Source: Stomoxys calcitrans (taxonomy: Eukaryota; Arthropoda; Insecta; Diptera; Muscidae). Taken from it: a DNA stretch of 64,000 nt. Numbering within the stretch: position 1 is the first letter of the stretch; each line of letters begins with the position of its first letter. The stretch is from NCBI RefSeq assembly GCF_963082655.1, contig NC_081555.1, positions 31,047,266 to 31,111,265 on the forward strand. Direction: 5' to 3'. This document shows positions 33,617 to 45,551 of the stretch, one piece after another. The notes under the pieces are model-generated. The model had not been told where the DNA came from, made no database searches, and saw nothing but the letters and a program-made list of their open reading frames with translations. The translations under genes were made by a program, and so were the position numbers.

Positions 33617-33950
33617 TATCTGCCCCCAAACAAACCGATCCCCAGATTTTACTTCTTGAGGTCCTAGGGGCCTCAATTTTCACCTGATTGAACTGAAATT
33701 TTACATAAAAACCTCTACTATGACTTTCCGCATCCATGTTCGGTATGATCGGAATCGATCTATATACTGATATAGTCCCCCTATATACACCATAGCAAAC
33801 ACAACCAATCCCGTTTTGATTGTTGTAAAATAATTAAAATACAAACTGAGTTAATCGAGACAAATTTTTGGCGGAATCCATTGTGGTGGGTACCCAAGAT
33901 TTGACCCGACCGAACATAACACGTTTTTACTGGTTTCCTTTGTATTTCTT
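33617..33950 (+). repeat. Dispersed repeat array, diverged subfamily (right part)
   Basis: Continues the array broken by the foldback element. It ends TGGTGGGTACCCAAGATTTG, then CGACCGAACATAACACG, the tail signature. Confidence 0.75.
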
Positions 33951-34189
33951 TTCTTTAAAAGTTTCCCATCGACAACTGATGTGATCAGAGTGATGGGATT
34001 TCAAAGATTATACTTTAAAATCTGTTACTTTATATGCTCTCAACAAGCCCTTGTCCTTCCGCAATTTTTCCCGCCGCATAGCACTTTTTCCGTCCAATCG
34101 TAGAAATTCGGACGGACCTCCTGTGGCGACAAACGCCTCTATCTACAATACACATTATTAAATGCCCCCTCGATATGAAGAAAGGCAGG

Positions 34190-34560
34190 CATACTAGAGC
34201 TGGCAAACTATCGATAACAGCAACATTCTATATTTTCGATATTTCTAATAATAAATATTGATAGTATCGATACTATCGTTAATTTCCCATCACCTATATT
34301 TTAAATGAGAAGTTAAAATAATAAACCCAATAAACCCACATTTAATAAAGTCGGCTGGAAGTCTTGAGAGAAATCATTGAAAAAATTTTAGCATAACTGA
34401 ATGAAAAATGCGCCCTTGATGGGCCCAATGTATTTTAAAGGATAGTTTATTTTTGTTCAAATCGATAGAAAATATTGATATTGATGTCAATCGATGTTCA
34501 GACAAAAACTAAAATAGCGTTAGTATCGATAATGCCATCGATATGTTGCCCTATGGCATA
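34190..34560. repeat. TATCGATA-rich block
   Basis: ACTATCGATAACAGC, GATAGTATCGATACTATCG, AATCGATAGAAAATATTGA, GTCAATCGATG and GTATCGATAATGCCATCGAT occur in 370 bp. Related short blocks are at 10190-10310 and 63265-63366. Confidence 0.65.
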
Positions 34561-34679
34561 CTCCTTCAGTGTAAGGGTGCGAACAGAGTGCGCACTGAAA
34601 TCCAAGCTGAGATTGTCAATGCGATAAAGATTGTGAGCGCGAGTGCGAGAAAAGTGGTTACATGCAAGACAATACTAGT

Positions 34680-35130
34680 GTGCACAGTCGATTAATCGTT
34701 ATTCGATTATTGATTATTCGTGATCTTTGAAATAATCGAACAATTGAAAATGACACATTTTCAAATAAACGATTAATCGATAAATTTAGGACGGTTAATC
34801 GATTTATCGTTTTGAAGTTGAAAAAACTTAAAAACATATGAATTGCGTATTTGCCTGCACATTTTCGATCAATTGGGCCCTGCCTGGCCAAAATTTCATT
34901 CTATTGGGATGAGCATTTTTTGCTTTAGTTTAAAAAGGAAGATCAAATAAATCTGATCCATTTGCCATATTCCCATCGACATACAGAAATGAGAAAGATT
35001 TGAAGGTTAGATTCTCAAAAAATATCCTTCAATATATAATTTCGATTAATCGACAACCTTTTTCGGTCTTGTTCGATTAATCGTTGATCCTGGATTTTCA
35101 AGTAAACAATTTAGTCGATTAATCCAAAAG
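34680..35130. repeat. ATTAATCG-rich block
   Basis: CGATTAATCG and near variants occur at least seven times in two clusters (34688-34805 and 35043-35128). Several are palindromic. The function is not evident; it may be an element with inverted ends. Confidence 0.5.
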
Positions 35131-36290
35131 TACAAGCAATTGTACACCCAAGTCAATACAAAAAAGCTTGGGCATAACCTAGTGGACGCCGAGCATAGCA
35201 GAGAGGTAAGCCGATTGAGTGCGACAAAACAGTTCCAAAGCGTTTTGAGCACTTGATTGTATTGACTTGTATGCCGGCTCCGCTCGGCATCAGCGATATC
35301 GCATCAAGGCCGTCTCCACTGATCAACCCTTGAGGTAAGAGTGACTCACTGAAGCTCTTGGGTTACAGTTCCTTTCTTACCTTCTGATCGATTAGTTTTT
35401 TTAGTGTTTTAAGTAAAATACGATGACAGACTAATGGGCCTATAATCTTTCGCTTTGCTGTGGTTTACTCTCGTCGACATAGAATTGACATTCTACTTTT
35501 AGCCTTATAATTCAATTACTGTCTTATTAAAAAAGGGATGAAACCACAAAAAATCATGTCTATTATCACTTACAATTGCTTTGTTTGTCTACAGATCAAT
35601 TTAAGCAGTGATTAATCCGCGGGATTTTATTTAACGAAAATGGCATTGAAACCACAACTCAGTCCTCTGTAGTACACATCCATCCAACGAACATGAATAT
35701 CACATCTTCAGTTATGAAGTGCTGAATGAATCAAATGTGGTTTTTGAAATTGTGCGTAATTACTCAAGAATTGCGACAAACAAAATCATGCCCTCTTTTT
35801 TTTTTTAGCTGGGTTCAAAGACGTTAAGCGCGTATTGTTTGCTAACTGCGAACTTTAAAGCTTCTTAAAAGAATGTTCGTTCTTTAGGGCCAGGATCACT
35901 AAACAATTTGTCATTCGATTTGTTTGCCAACTAATCGAAATCAGATGATTGTATAAAGGCAGGATTCACTAATAGAAGGTTAGGTCACATGCAAAAACAC
36001 AAAGTGGATAGGCCCCATAAACATCATTAAGGATGTCAAATCTGACGATTGAAAATGTCATCATATAGGAGAAAACGTAAACAAAGAATGAATGTAAAAA
36101 GAGAACAAGTTGACATCCTCAATGCCAAGTACTGCCAAATATTAAAAAAAAGTATATCGGCTGATCGCTTGGCTTAACCTTATTCAGTGAATCCTGGTAT
36201 AAAGGGAAATAAATGATTTCGATAAATAAACGAACGAATCGATTGACGAAATGTTAGTGGTCCTGATCACTTATTTCTCCATACTGAAAT
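35131..36290. other. DNA without recognised genes
   Basis: Mixed A/T-rich sequence. No family, exon or clear repeat beyond short inverted motifs is recognised. Confidence 0.35.
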
Positions 36291-36299
36291 GCCTTTCGT

Positions 36300-37260
36300 A
36301 TTAAAAACGAGTCTACGTAATACTTTTGATATATAGCACTTATATCCAAATTTAGTCAGACTTTAATTTTTCATACCTATTGAAATATCGAATAGAGCCT
36401 TATACGATTTTTTTACGTTAGTACGAAAATTGTGGCTTCTACAGCCTTAAAAGTCGAAACGCATAAAATATATATATAGGAGTTTTATCTAAATCTGATG
36501 CGACGTCAAATAAAACATCTCCTGCAAAATTTTGTAAGGATGGGACCAAAATTGTGCCTTCTACAGCCCTAAAAGACCATATCGGATGAAAGATATATAG
36601 TGGAGCCAAATATAAATTTGATCCGATTCTGAAGAAATTTTGCACACATATTGGGACATCACAAAAAGCACTTCGTGCTAAATTTGGTAAAGATCAGACC
36701 AAAATTGTGCCTTCTACAGCCTTTATAGGTCAAATCGGAAGAAAGTTATATATGGCAGCTGTATCTAAATCTGAACCGATTTATGCACACGTATTAAGAA
36801 GCCACACGAAACATATTATGCTAAATTTGGTAAAGATCGGACCAAAATTGTGGCTCCTACAGCTTTAAAAGAGCATATCGGAAGAAAGATATATATGGGA
36901 GGTATATCTAAATCTGGACCGATTTCAATGAAATTTTGCACACATATTGGGACGTAAAAAAAACACTATGCCAAATTTCTTAAGAATCGGAACAAAATTG
37001 TGGCTTCTACTGCTTTAAAAGGGTACATCGGATGAAAAATATATATGGGAGCTATATCTATATCGGGACCGATTTCGAAATCAATAGCGTTCATCCTTGG
37101 ACCAAAATAGAGACTTATGCAAAATTTTATGAAAATCGGACAACAAATGCGACCTGTACCTTGATTACAAGAATACATGGACAGACAGACAGACGGACGG
37201 ACGGCGTAGCTAAACCGAATCAGGAAGTGATTCTAACCGATCCGTATGCTGGGTTTAGCT
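36300..37260 (-). repeat. Dispersed repeat array, second type
   Basis: About six units of ~150 bp carry CAAAATTGTGGCTTCTACAG, TATATATGGGAGCTATATCT and GATTTCAATGAAATTTTGCA. A CAGACAGACAGACGGACGGA segment (37185) marks the end in this orientation. It is related in style to the ~153-bp family but distinct in sequence. Confidence 0.75.
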
Positions 37261-37650
37261 CTTCTCCTTCTTAGCGTTGCAACCTTAACTGTGCCAAATA
37301 CAGTTGAAATCGGTATATAACCTGACGTAGCTCCCATATAACCCAATATTCCGGTTTAACGTATTTAGCCCCTAGAATCCCCAATTGTTATCCGATTTGA
37401 CTGAAATTTTGCAGGCAGTGTTCTGTAACGACGTTCAATAACGGTGCCAAGTACGATTGAAATCGGTCTATAATCTGATACAGCTCCCATATAACCTGAC
37501 TCCCGGTTTTGACATCTTAAGCCCCTGTAAGCCGCAATTTTTGTCCAATTTGGTTAAAATTTTGCATGTAGTGTTCAGTTACGACTTCCAACAACTGCGT
37601 CAAGTACGGTTGAACCGAACCGGACCTGCCGAACTTCGCACGTTTTTAAT
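37261..37650 (+). repeat. ~153-bp dispersed repeat, short array
   Basis: Two to three units (GTAGCTCCCATATAACCCAA, TTGACTGAAATTTTGCAG, CGACTTCCAACAACTGC), ending in a tail ACTTCGCACGTTTTTAATTG. Confidence 0.7.
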
Positions 37651-37734
37651 TGTATTAGGTCTACTAGATGAACCGGTCCCGCTCCGCTGCGCCTTCTTTG
37701 ACTTCGTATGTTTGGGTTGAATATGTTTGGGTTA

Positions 37735-38695
37735 TGAGCCTTAAAAACTATCAGTATCGAGATCCACTCCCTTAAATACCCAAATTGTCATGGTGAGTAA
37801 ATCCGTCCCATTTGGGGGTTGTTATGGGGGTGGGACGTCCCCTAGGCAGTTGGTCCCGAATTTTGATATCACATTCGTGGTCTACTCCCAAATACTTTAG
37901 ATTTGAGCCCCATATATCCCCATATTTGGGGAGTGTGTTGGGGGATGGGGCGTCCGTTCCCGTATCAAATTCGTGTTCTACTCTAAAATACTTCCTATAT
38001 GGGTGGGGTCGCCCCATAGACACTTTTTCCCGAATATTAATATCAGATTCCTGCTTTACTCCCAAAGACCTTTCATTTGAACCCCATATTGCTATGGTCG
38101 TAAATTTGTCCTCTTTTGGGGTATTTTTGGGAGGGGCGGCTCCCCAAAAACTTAGTCCCACATTTGGATATCAGATTCGTATTCTACTCGCAAATACCTT
38201 TCATTTGAGTCCCATATTGCCATGGTCCGTAAATACGTCCGATTTAGGGGTGTTTTGGGGGTTGGGCTGGTCCCCCTAACACTTGGTCGGACAATTGGAT
38301 ACCTTATACGTTTTGTTATCCTAAATAACTTTCATTTGAGTCCCATATTATCGTGATTGGTCTAAATATATATTTGGTAGGTTTTAGGGTGGGGCGGCCC
38401 CCTAAGTACCACATCCGAAATTTGGATGCCAAATTTTTATTTTTAAGGTACTATAAGAGAGCACACAAAATTTCGCACCACCCATCACCGAGATCTGGCG
38501 TTTCTGAAAAATTAGAATAAGGGGGAGGGTCCGCCCCCCCTTCAGATATCAAAAAATGTAGTACCCTATTTTCACCATGGGATCATTATGCACCATCTGT
38601 GAAAATCTCATGAAAATTGGTTCTGCCGTTTTTGAGTCTATAAGGAACACACAAACAAACCGACAAACAAACACAAATTGATTTTTATATATAAG
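37735..38695 (+). repeat. Dispersed repeat with CCCATATTGCCATGGT units
   Basis: Units of ~115-130 bp contain TTCATTTGAACCCCATATTG, TTTGGGGT and GGGGCGGCCCC. The element ends in AACACACAAACAAACCGACA and then TTTTTATATATAAG. Open frames crossing it look like repeat translation, with no domain. Confidence 0.7.
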
Positions 38696-39700
38696 TTTCG
38701 CATTGCCAGTAAAAATTTGCAGGAGGTTAAGAATAGCTATTAGTCTCCTTTGCTATTTATTTGAATTAAACAGCTGATCGATTCTGCAAATTTCTGCTAG
38801 AAAAAAAAATTCCAGTAGTAATTTGCAAGCTTTCAATTATCAAACTCTCAAAATTTAGCTTGCTCTCACGCACTCTCCCGTTCTCTTCTCTGCTGGCAAA
38901 TAAAGTACAGATACGACTTTCAGTAACAATTTGTGCAAATTTGCACAAATTTTTGAATACACGAATACACTTTTTGATCCAATATTAGTGTTTTCAGTAT
39001 TTTAAAATATAAGAAACCTTCCTCATCAGTGTCGAAAATGCTCAAAGGTCAGATGAATATCTATAAACATGACTTTTAACTTTTTGATTGTATAATTTTT
39101 CAACATGGCAACCATGTTCAAAACATTGACTTGTAATAAGTTCCTCCTTGTATTCCACTTTGCCTTACTCATGCATGCATGCCATGAACGTGACAATTAC
39201 TTTTATGATTAAGTGTGAATATGATTTTAAAATAATCATTAAGAGACTAGGCTTAGCCAGCACCTTCCGCAAGCCACGGCAGTTTAAACATTTAAAACAA
39301 CTGTAAAGTTACACCACACACTGCTATAACAGGATTTAAAAGGTGAAACCATTAGTCATCCCAAACACATTCATTTCATGCCATACACTTGGTCGCCAAA
39401 TGATTGCACACACATACAAGCATACCTACGAACCTGCATTGCTGAGAGTATATGTTCAGTGTTAAGCCAGCTGACTAGTTGTATATGGTTGAAAGATCTA
39501 AGATCGCAACATAACTTTCAACTGATGAATCATGAAGAAACCATCTCAAACCAGAGAGTGAAAAAAGTGAATATGGAAAAAAACAACAGAGTAGTAGGAG
39601 CCTTCCATAATGTGGCCCAATTTTTCTTGACACCCCGAATTGTTGTTCAAACAATGATGCAATTTAGCAGTCAATCATTCTTGTTGCGGATATTTAGGAT
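38696..39700. other. DNA without recognised genes
   Basis: No known family, exon or structured repeat is seen. One plus-strand frame (39378-39716) is open for ~110 codons but shows no recognisable motif. Confidence 0.35.
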
Positions 39701-40080
39701 TAAAAACCACCGTTAACCACATCTCCCTCTAGTAGGTCATGTTCAACGAGATGTCAAAACGAAAGAAAACTATAAGTACGGCTGACCGATGAGATGAGAA
39801 TCTCACAGAAATGTTGAAATGTTTTGAGCGACATCATACTCATTAATGACAACATGTGTAATTCTAAATTAATCGATGTCAATAAAATCGATAAAAAAAA
39901 GATGCAACTTAGCTATAAATCAAATTTGCTGCAGATATTTAGTGTTAAGAACCACCGTTAAACACATCACCATCTAGTAGGTCATGTCAAAGAATAAAAA
40001 CTAAAAAAACTGTTAACCGACTTTTCACGCATGTCCAAGAAGAGATTCTTACAGAAATTTTGCAAATCGTTTCGAGCAAC
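39700..40080 (+). repeat. Short local repeats with CATCTAGTAGGTCATG
   Basis: The segment around AACCACCGTTAACCACATC, TCTAGTAGGTCATGTC and GACATCATACTCATTAATGA occurs at 39705-39850 and again at 39945-40110. A further scrap is at 41830-41860. Confidence 0.65.
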
Positions 40081-41160
40081 ATCATACTCATTAATGAGAA
40101 ATGAAAAATGATAATGTCAATAAAAAAAGGTGAGAGAATACAACAGGGTATGAAACCTCCACAGAAGGATCTAATTTTTAAGGCGCCAGAATGGTTGCAT
40201 AAAAAAATGAGATTTAGTTGTCAGTTTAAACCGTTCTGTGTATATTAAAATTTAACAATTAAAAGCGAGCTAAGTTCAGTCGAGCCGAATCTTATATACC
40301 CTCCACCATGGATCGCTTTTGTCCAGTTCTTTGCCCGATATCTCTTTATATGCAAACAAAGGGTAATGGATAAGAATTGCTATGCTATTAGAGCTATACC
40401 AAGTTATGAACCAAATGGGGTTGTTGGCGATTGGAGACCTAACAGGAAGTCATTGTGCAAATTTCAGCCAAATCGAAAAATCGGGAGATCGGTTTATATG
40501 GGAGCTATATCAAGTTTTTAAGAGATTTAGAACAAACTTGGCACACTTATTGGTAGGCAAAACAAATCACTTCATGCTAACTTTCAGCCAAATCGTTATT
40601 ACCCGATTTCGTTTCGAGCAACATCATACTCATTAATGAGAAATGAAAAATGATAATGTCAATAAAAAAAGGTGAGAGAATATACCACAGGGTATGAAAC
40701 CTCCACAAAATGATCTAATTTTTAAGGCGCCAGAATGGTTGCATAAAAAAATGAGATTTAGTTGTCAGTTTAAACCGTTCTGTGTATATTAAAATTTAAG
40801 AATTAAAAGCGAGCTAAGTTCGGTCGAGCCGTATCTTATATACCTTCCACCTTGGATCGCTTTTGTCCAGTTCTTTGCCCGATATCTCTTTATAGGTAAA
40901 CAAAGGGTAATGGATAAGAATTGCTATGCTATTGGAGCTATACCAAGTTATGAACCAAATGGAGTTGTTCGCTATTGGAGACCTAAGAGGAAGTCATTGT
41001 GCAAAATTACAGCCAAATCGAAAAAGAATTGCGCCCTCTAGAGGCTCAGGACGTATAATCGGGAGATCGGTTTATATGGAAGCTATATGAAGTTTTGAAC
41101 AGATTTAGAACACACATGGCACACTTGTTGGTAGGCAAAACAAATCACTTCATGCTAACT
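40070..41160. repeat. 540-bp tandem duplication
   Basis: CATCATACTCATTAATGAGA starts at 40081 and again at 40621. The sequence that follows stays aligned for ~540 bp with few differences, for example AACAGGAAGTCATTGTGC against AAGAGGAAGTCATTGTGC. This is a fairly recent duplication that includes part of the repeat array. Confidence 0.85.
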
Positions 41161-41815
41161 TTCAGCCAAATCGGGCAATAATAGCGCCCTCTAGCTGCTC
41201 AAAAAATCAAGATCCGTGATCGGATTGTATGGAAGCTATATCAGGTAATGAACCGAATTGGAACATACTTCGCACAGTTGTTGGAAACAAGAAAAAAACA
41301 TTTCATGTCAAATTTCAGTCAAATCTGATAATAATTGCGCCCTCTAGCGGCTCAAGAAGTCAAGACACAATATCGGTTTATATGGAACCTATTACAGGTT
41401 TTGAACCGATTTGGGAACACCGATCATTCATGGCACAGTCGTTGGGAGTTAAAACAAAGCGTTTTTAGCCAAATCGGATAGTAATTGCGCCCTCTAGAGG
41501 CTCAAGATCCGAAATCGGTTTATATGCGAATTATATCAGGTTACGAACGGACTTCGATCATACTTGGCACAGTTATTGCGACTTAAAACAAAACACTTCA
41601 TGCAAAATTTCAGCCAAATCGGATAAGTCAAGACCCAGGATCGGTTTATATGGCAGCTGTATCAAACATGGACCGATATAGTCCATTTACAATCCCAGCC
41701 GACCTACACTAACAGGAAGTTTTTAGGTGTAAAATTGCAATCGCCTAGCTTTATTCCTTCGAAATTTGGTGTGCTTTTGACAGAGGGACAGCCGGACAGG
41801 CCTGGTGGATAGTAT
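40255..41815 (-). repeat. ~153-bp dispersed repeat array, inverted
   Basis: Starts with the reverse-complemented tail (GCGAGCTAAGTTCAGTCGAG, TATATACCCTCCACCATGGA). It runs through units with ATCGGTTTATATGGGAGCTA and GCGCCCTCTAGAGGCTCA, and ends at GACAGAGGGACAGCCGGACA, the decayed CCGT-rich head. Confidence 0.8.
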
Positions 41816-41869
41816 ACAAATCAACGTTAAATACATCTCCATCTAGTAGGTCATGACATCGAAATGGCA

Positions 41870-43700
41870 TGACCTACTAGTTTCTGCTCAAAAATCACGT
41901 CCATGTACTTGACCTCCAGAAAAAGCGACAGCTTCTTCCCATTTAGGAAGGGTCTCCTAAAAACACCCTGCTTCCTTAGTGCTCCTTACCCAGAGATCAG
42001 CACTTCTGTGGTACCGGGTACCTCCTCGATCATCTTGTAGAGGGCACAGTTGTCTGGAGTCCTATGCCACACCAAACATTCATTGGTGAGAATTGACCGA
42101 ACATCCAGTACACCTTCCCCGGACTAAGCCCCCAACACCTTCGCATTAAATCCGTTTTTGACCCTTCCTTTGATGTTTCTGGGAAAAAATCACGCCCAAG
42201 TACTTGATCTCAAGACAGAACGCCAGCTCCATCCCACCCAGGACAGGTCTCCTGAAAACACCCTACTTCCTCACTACAACTTAACCAGTTATCAACACTG
42301 CCGCGGTACCTTGTATCTCACAAAAAACTTCCGGAGGGCACAGTCGTCCAGAGCTCTATGCGACACCAAAACTCTATTGGTGAGATTTGGCCGAAAATTC
42401 AGTGCATCGTACCTGGCCTAAGCCCCCAACTCCTTCCTTTGGAGTTGAAAGCATTCTGGATTCCTATGCCACACCAAACAGTTATAGCTGAGAATTGACC
42501 AAACATCCAGTGCACCTTCCCCGGACTAAGCCCCCAAATCCTTTCTGTCGAGTTGCGATAGGAGTATAGCGCATTCAATCCGCTTTTGACCCTTTGTTCC
42601 ATCTTCAGCTTTGTTTATGGTCAATTACTACTCCCAAGTACTTGACCTCTCCAGGGAAAGTGGCAGCTACACCTCATCCAAAAGAGGAACACCCTGAAAA
42701 CCCACATCTTCCTCCTTCTGGTGAAAAACTAACAGCTCAGTATTTCTGAGGTTTATGCCTACCACGTTGGGCCTCACCTATGCTAACAGCTTCCTCAACG
42801 CCACCTGAACGAGGTGGAGGAAATAGTCACCCAAAGTTATGACGACGTCATCCGCGTGGGTAACGACTTTCATTCTCGCCCTTTTGAAAAATCTAAGATC
42901 ATATTGATACTCAGAAGACACAATAGAGTATATAAAACCCTTCCATGCGGAATTACCCTGCTCACAATCTTCCTTTTCGAGCCCTTTTTCAGTGATTCGT
43001 TGATAATGTTGCATTTCAGCATCGTTCCTACCCAATTTACTAAGAGATGGGGACCCTCATGTCCACCAGAGCGCCATGTATTAACTTTAACATAACGTTA
43101 TTGAAAGCCCCTTCTATGTCCAAGAAGGTCGCCAAAGTGAAATTGCCCAAACCCAAAAACCACTCGATGTAGCCAATCACATCATTAAAGGCACTGTCAA
43201 CCGATCGAACGAGAGTTAGTGTACCCATGCTGGTAGCCGCATGGGAGTGAAGGATCGAGACGTTGCCTAATACATGTGTCAATTAGTCTCTCCAGGTTTT
43301 TCAAAGTGAAATTGCCCAAACCCAAAAACCACTCGATGTAGCCAACCACATCATTAAGGGCACTATCAACCGATCGAACGAGAGTTAGTGTACCCATGCT
43401 GAATGTCGCATGGCAGTGAAGGATCGAGACGTTGCCTAATACATGCGTCAATTAGTCTCTCAAGGTTTTTCAAATTTTAGGTAGATTATCCTGTAGTCCT
43501 TGAGTAGAGAATGGCTCCTTGTAGTCCTTGAGTAGAGAACCTATCGTCACTCGATGGGCATGTAGTCCAGTAAAACGGAGTTGCTAAAATCATCTCTAAG
43601 ATAGGCCATTAAACGAATTCACTGCCCAGACTATCTTCCCCTCCGTCATCATGTCCTCAACCATGGACAATCACTTGGCACTGTGTTCTATTAGAGGGAC
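41870..43700 (-). pseudogene. Non-LTR retrotransposon RT region, rearranged (family D)
   Basis: Minus-strand RT motifs are TFLDIEGAFNNVMLKLIHGA (~43095), KVVTHADDVVITLGDYF with the ADD box (~42850), and thumb-like GLNALYSYR, WGLSPGKVHWMFGQFS (~42500). The thumb segment is repeated three times between 41930 and 42560. The GNFTLA segment with its upstream 140 bp is also repeated (43115-43275 and 43300-43460). The many duplications and stops mark a dead element. Confidence 0.75.
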
Positions 43701-44340
43701 ATCGATATCATCCGGGTTCATCGACACACCGGCCACCTCCGAGCTCCCAGGGATGTGCGTGGCAGCTAGCAGCCTAAGTGGGTCAGAACTAGACACCAAT
43801 CGATTAATGTGGGGCTTTTAATATTCCCTCCGTATTTGACTCGGCCTATCCTAAACACCAATTCTTAAGCGATTAGGTAAGGCCATAATAACAGTCTGTA
43901 TCACATTCACTTGGACATTTTAGGCCATTGTGATATCCAACTACTAAAACACCCTTTCTTTTACATTTTTTAAACACTTTCCTACATCAATTAATGCCAC
44001 TGACAACCCCAACTAAAATTTTTTGTAATGACGCCTCTTCCTTCATTCAATTGAAGATACCGTTCTCAGTTAATCTGACTACCACTTCCTCGATAATGAC
44101 GAGCGCATTGATCAAACGAAACATCATCCATAAGCAATCATATTTTAGTCCGAAGTCAAATGAAAGATGCCTACCATACCACCAGATATGCATATACATA
44201 TATACGCATGTACATGCCAACAACACTACAGCTTGCATTTGTATTGTATGTTATCATCGACATTATCAATATGCATAAATGCTGCGAGTACATATTACCA
44301 TGAAATGGTTTCTTGTGTAAATTGTCTATAAAATTGTCTT
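43701..44340. other. DNA without recognised genes
   Basis: No domain or repeat identified. A CATATACATATATACGCATG stretch lies near 44200. Confidence 0.3.
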
Positions 44341-44361
44341 AATTGTCAGTCATTAACTTAC

Positions 44362-44505
44362 ACTCGCAACAGTACTATCTCAGTCGATGCAGTTTGAATC
44401 TTTGCCGCCGTTGCTGCTTGCTTTGAGACGATTCTTATCAGAATTGAGGCATGATGATTTCTCACATTTTCTCAACTGTTGTTATCGTTGTATCGGGACT
44501 GTGAG
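44362..44505 (-). other. Candidate non-coding first exon (minus strand)
   Basis: On the minus strand a TCACAGTCC initiator-like site near 44505 is followed by CAA/CGG-rich UTR-like DNA. The segment GTTGCGAGT is followed by GTAAGT, a strong donor. It contains no long ORF. It could be an upstream exon of moody, 23 kb from coding exon 1, or of a gene outside the window. RNA evidence is lacking. Confidence 0.3.
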
Positions 44506-45054
44506 TATTTTCATGCGTATGAAGAACACACTCAATGGGGTAGTGATGATGATAAGCACGTATGTGTGTATGTGTATGTGGGTATTTACAGATTTCCTGA
44601 ACCTTTTGAAGAGTAAACCTTTTGTGCTCAACAAGTGTTAACACACGATGAAGGAAAAAAGAGATTTCAGCGTTTGCTACTCTCTCACACACACCTGTCC
44701 ATTAAGAATGGGTGCCTGTTTATTCTCACATGCTGGAGAAAAATGGAGATACCTAGTGTACTAATGCTCTGATGATATGAATTGATGACATTAAATGAAT
44801 AGTGTTGTCAACTGTGATAAAAAATAATGCGACAATAGCTAATGCTATGTCCATACTGACTTGTTTTGCTCCACTGGTTCTGGGAGACATCTCAACCGTC
44901 CACACCAGTTGAGATGTTTTGTAAATTTCATTTTTTCATACTCCGATTTAAATTTTATGGTAGCTTATTGTAAAGATTTATTTTGTCCTGCTATGTCTGT
45001 AAAAATTTTATTTTTTTTTTACAAATTTCTTAGGTAGTAATTTGATTTTTATTA

Positions 45055-45291
45055 TTGGGTTGCCCAAAAAGTAATTGCGGATTTTTCATATAGTTGGCGT
45101 TGACAAATTTTTTCACAGCTTGTGACTCTTTAATTGCATTCTTTCTTCTGTCAGTTATCAGCTGTTACTTTTAGCTTGCTTTAGAAAAAAAGTGTAAAAA
45201 AAGTATATTTGATTAAAGTTTATTCTAAGTTTTATTAAAAATGCATTTACTTTCTTTTAAAAAATCCGCAATTACTTTTTGGGCAACCCAA
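45055..45291 (-). mobile_element. 236-bp MITE, TTGGGTTGCCC family, copy 3
   Basis: Full-length copy in opposite orientation, with CGGATTTTTCATATAGTTGG near the left end. TA flanks both ends (45053-45054 and 45292-45293). Confidence 0.92.
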
Positions 45292-45384
45292 TATTTTAAA
45301 TTTTTCAGGGCTGTGTTTATTCAGCATAATTTAGGCATTTGATTTAAGTAAGAACGAAGGCAGATTTGTGAGCTAGAACCCCAC

Positions 45385-45460
45385 CTTAGCGCAGTGGTTA
45401 GCAAGTTCGACTTTGACTCTGCACGCTAGGTTCAAATCCCGGTGTTGGGGCTGGCAAATG
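45385..45460 (+). repeat. tRNA-like SINE head of a second type
   Basis: CCTTAGCGCAGTGGTTAGCA gives an A-box-like segment and GGTTCAAATCC a B box, with no intact cloverleaf stem ends. The middle differs from the main SINE. It is followed by a scrap of the ~153-bp repeat (45460-45545). Confidence 0.5.
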
Positions 45461-45551
45461 GGGCATATCGGCTCCATATAAAATGGACATAATTTGTTGA
45501 GCCCCTAAAAGCCACAATTATTATCCGATTGAGCTGAAATTTTGCATGTAG

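Noticed and set aside
37812..38279. A 155-codon plus-strand frame
   Set aside because: It crosses the CCCATATTGCCATGGT repeat units and merely shows their period, with no domain.
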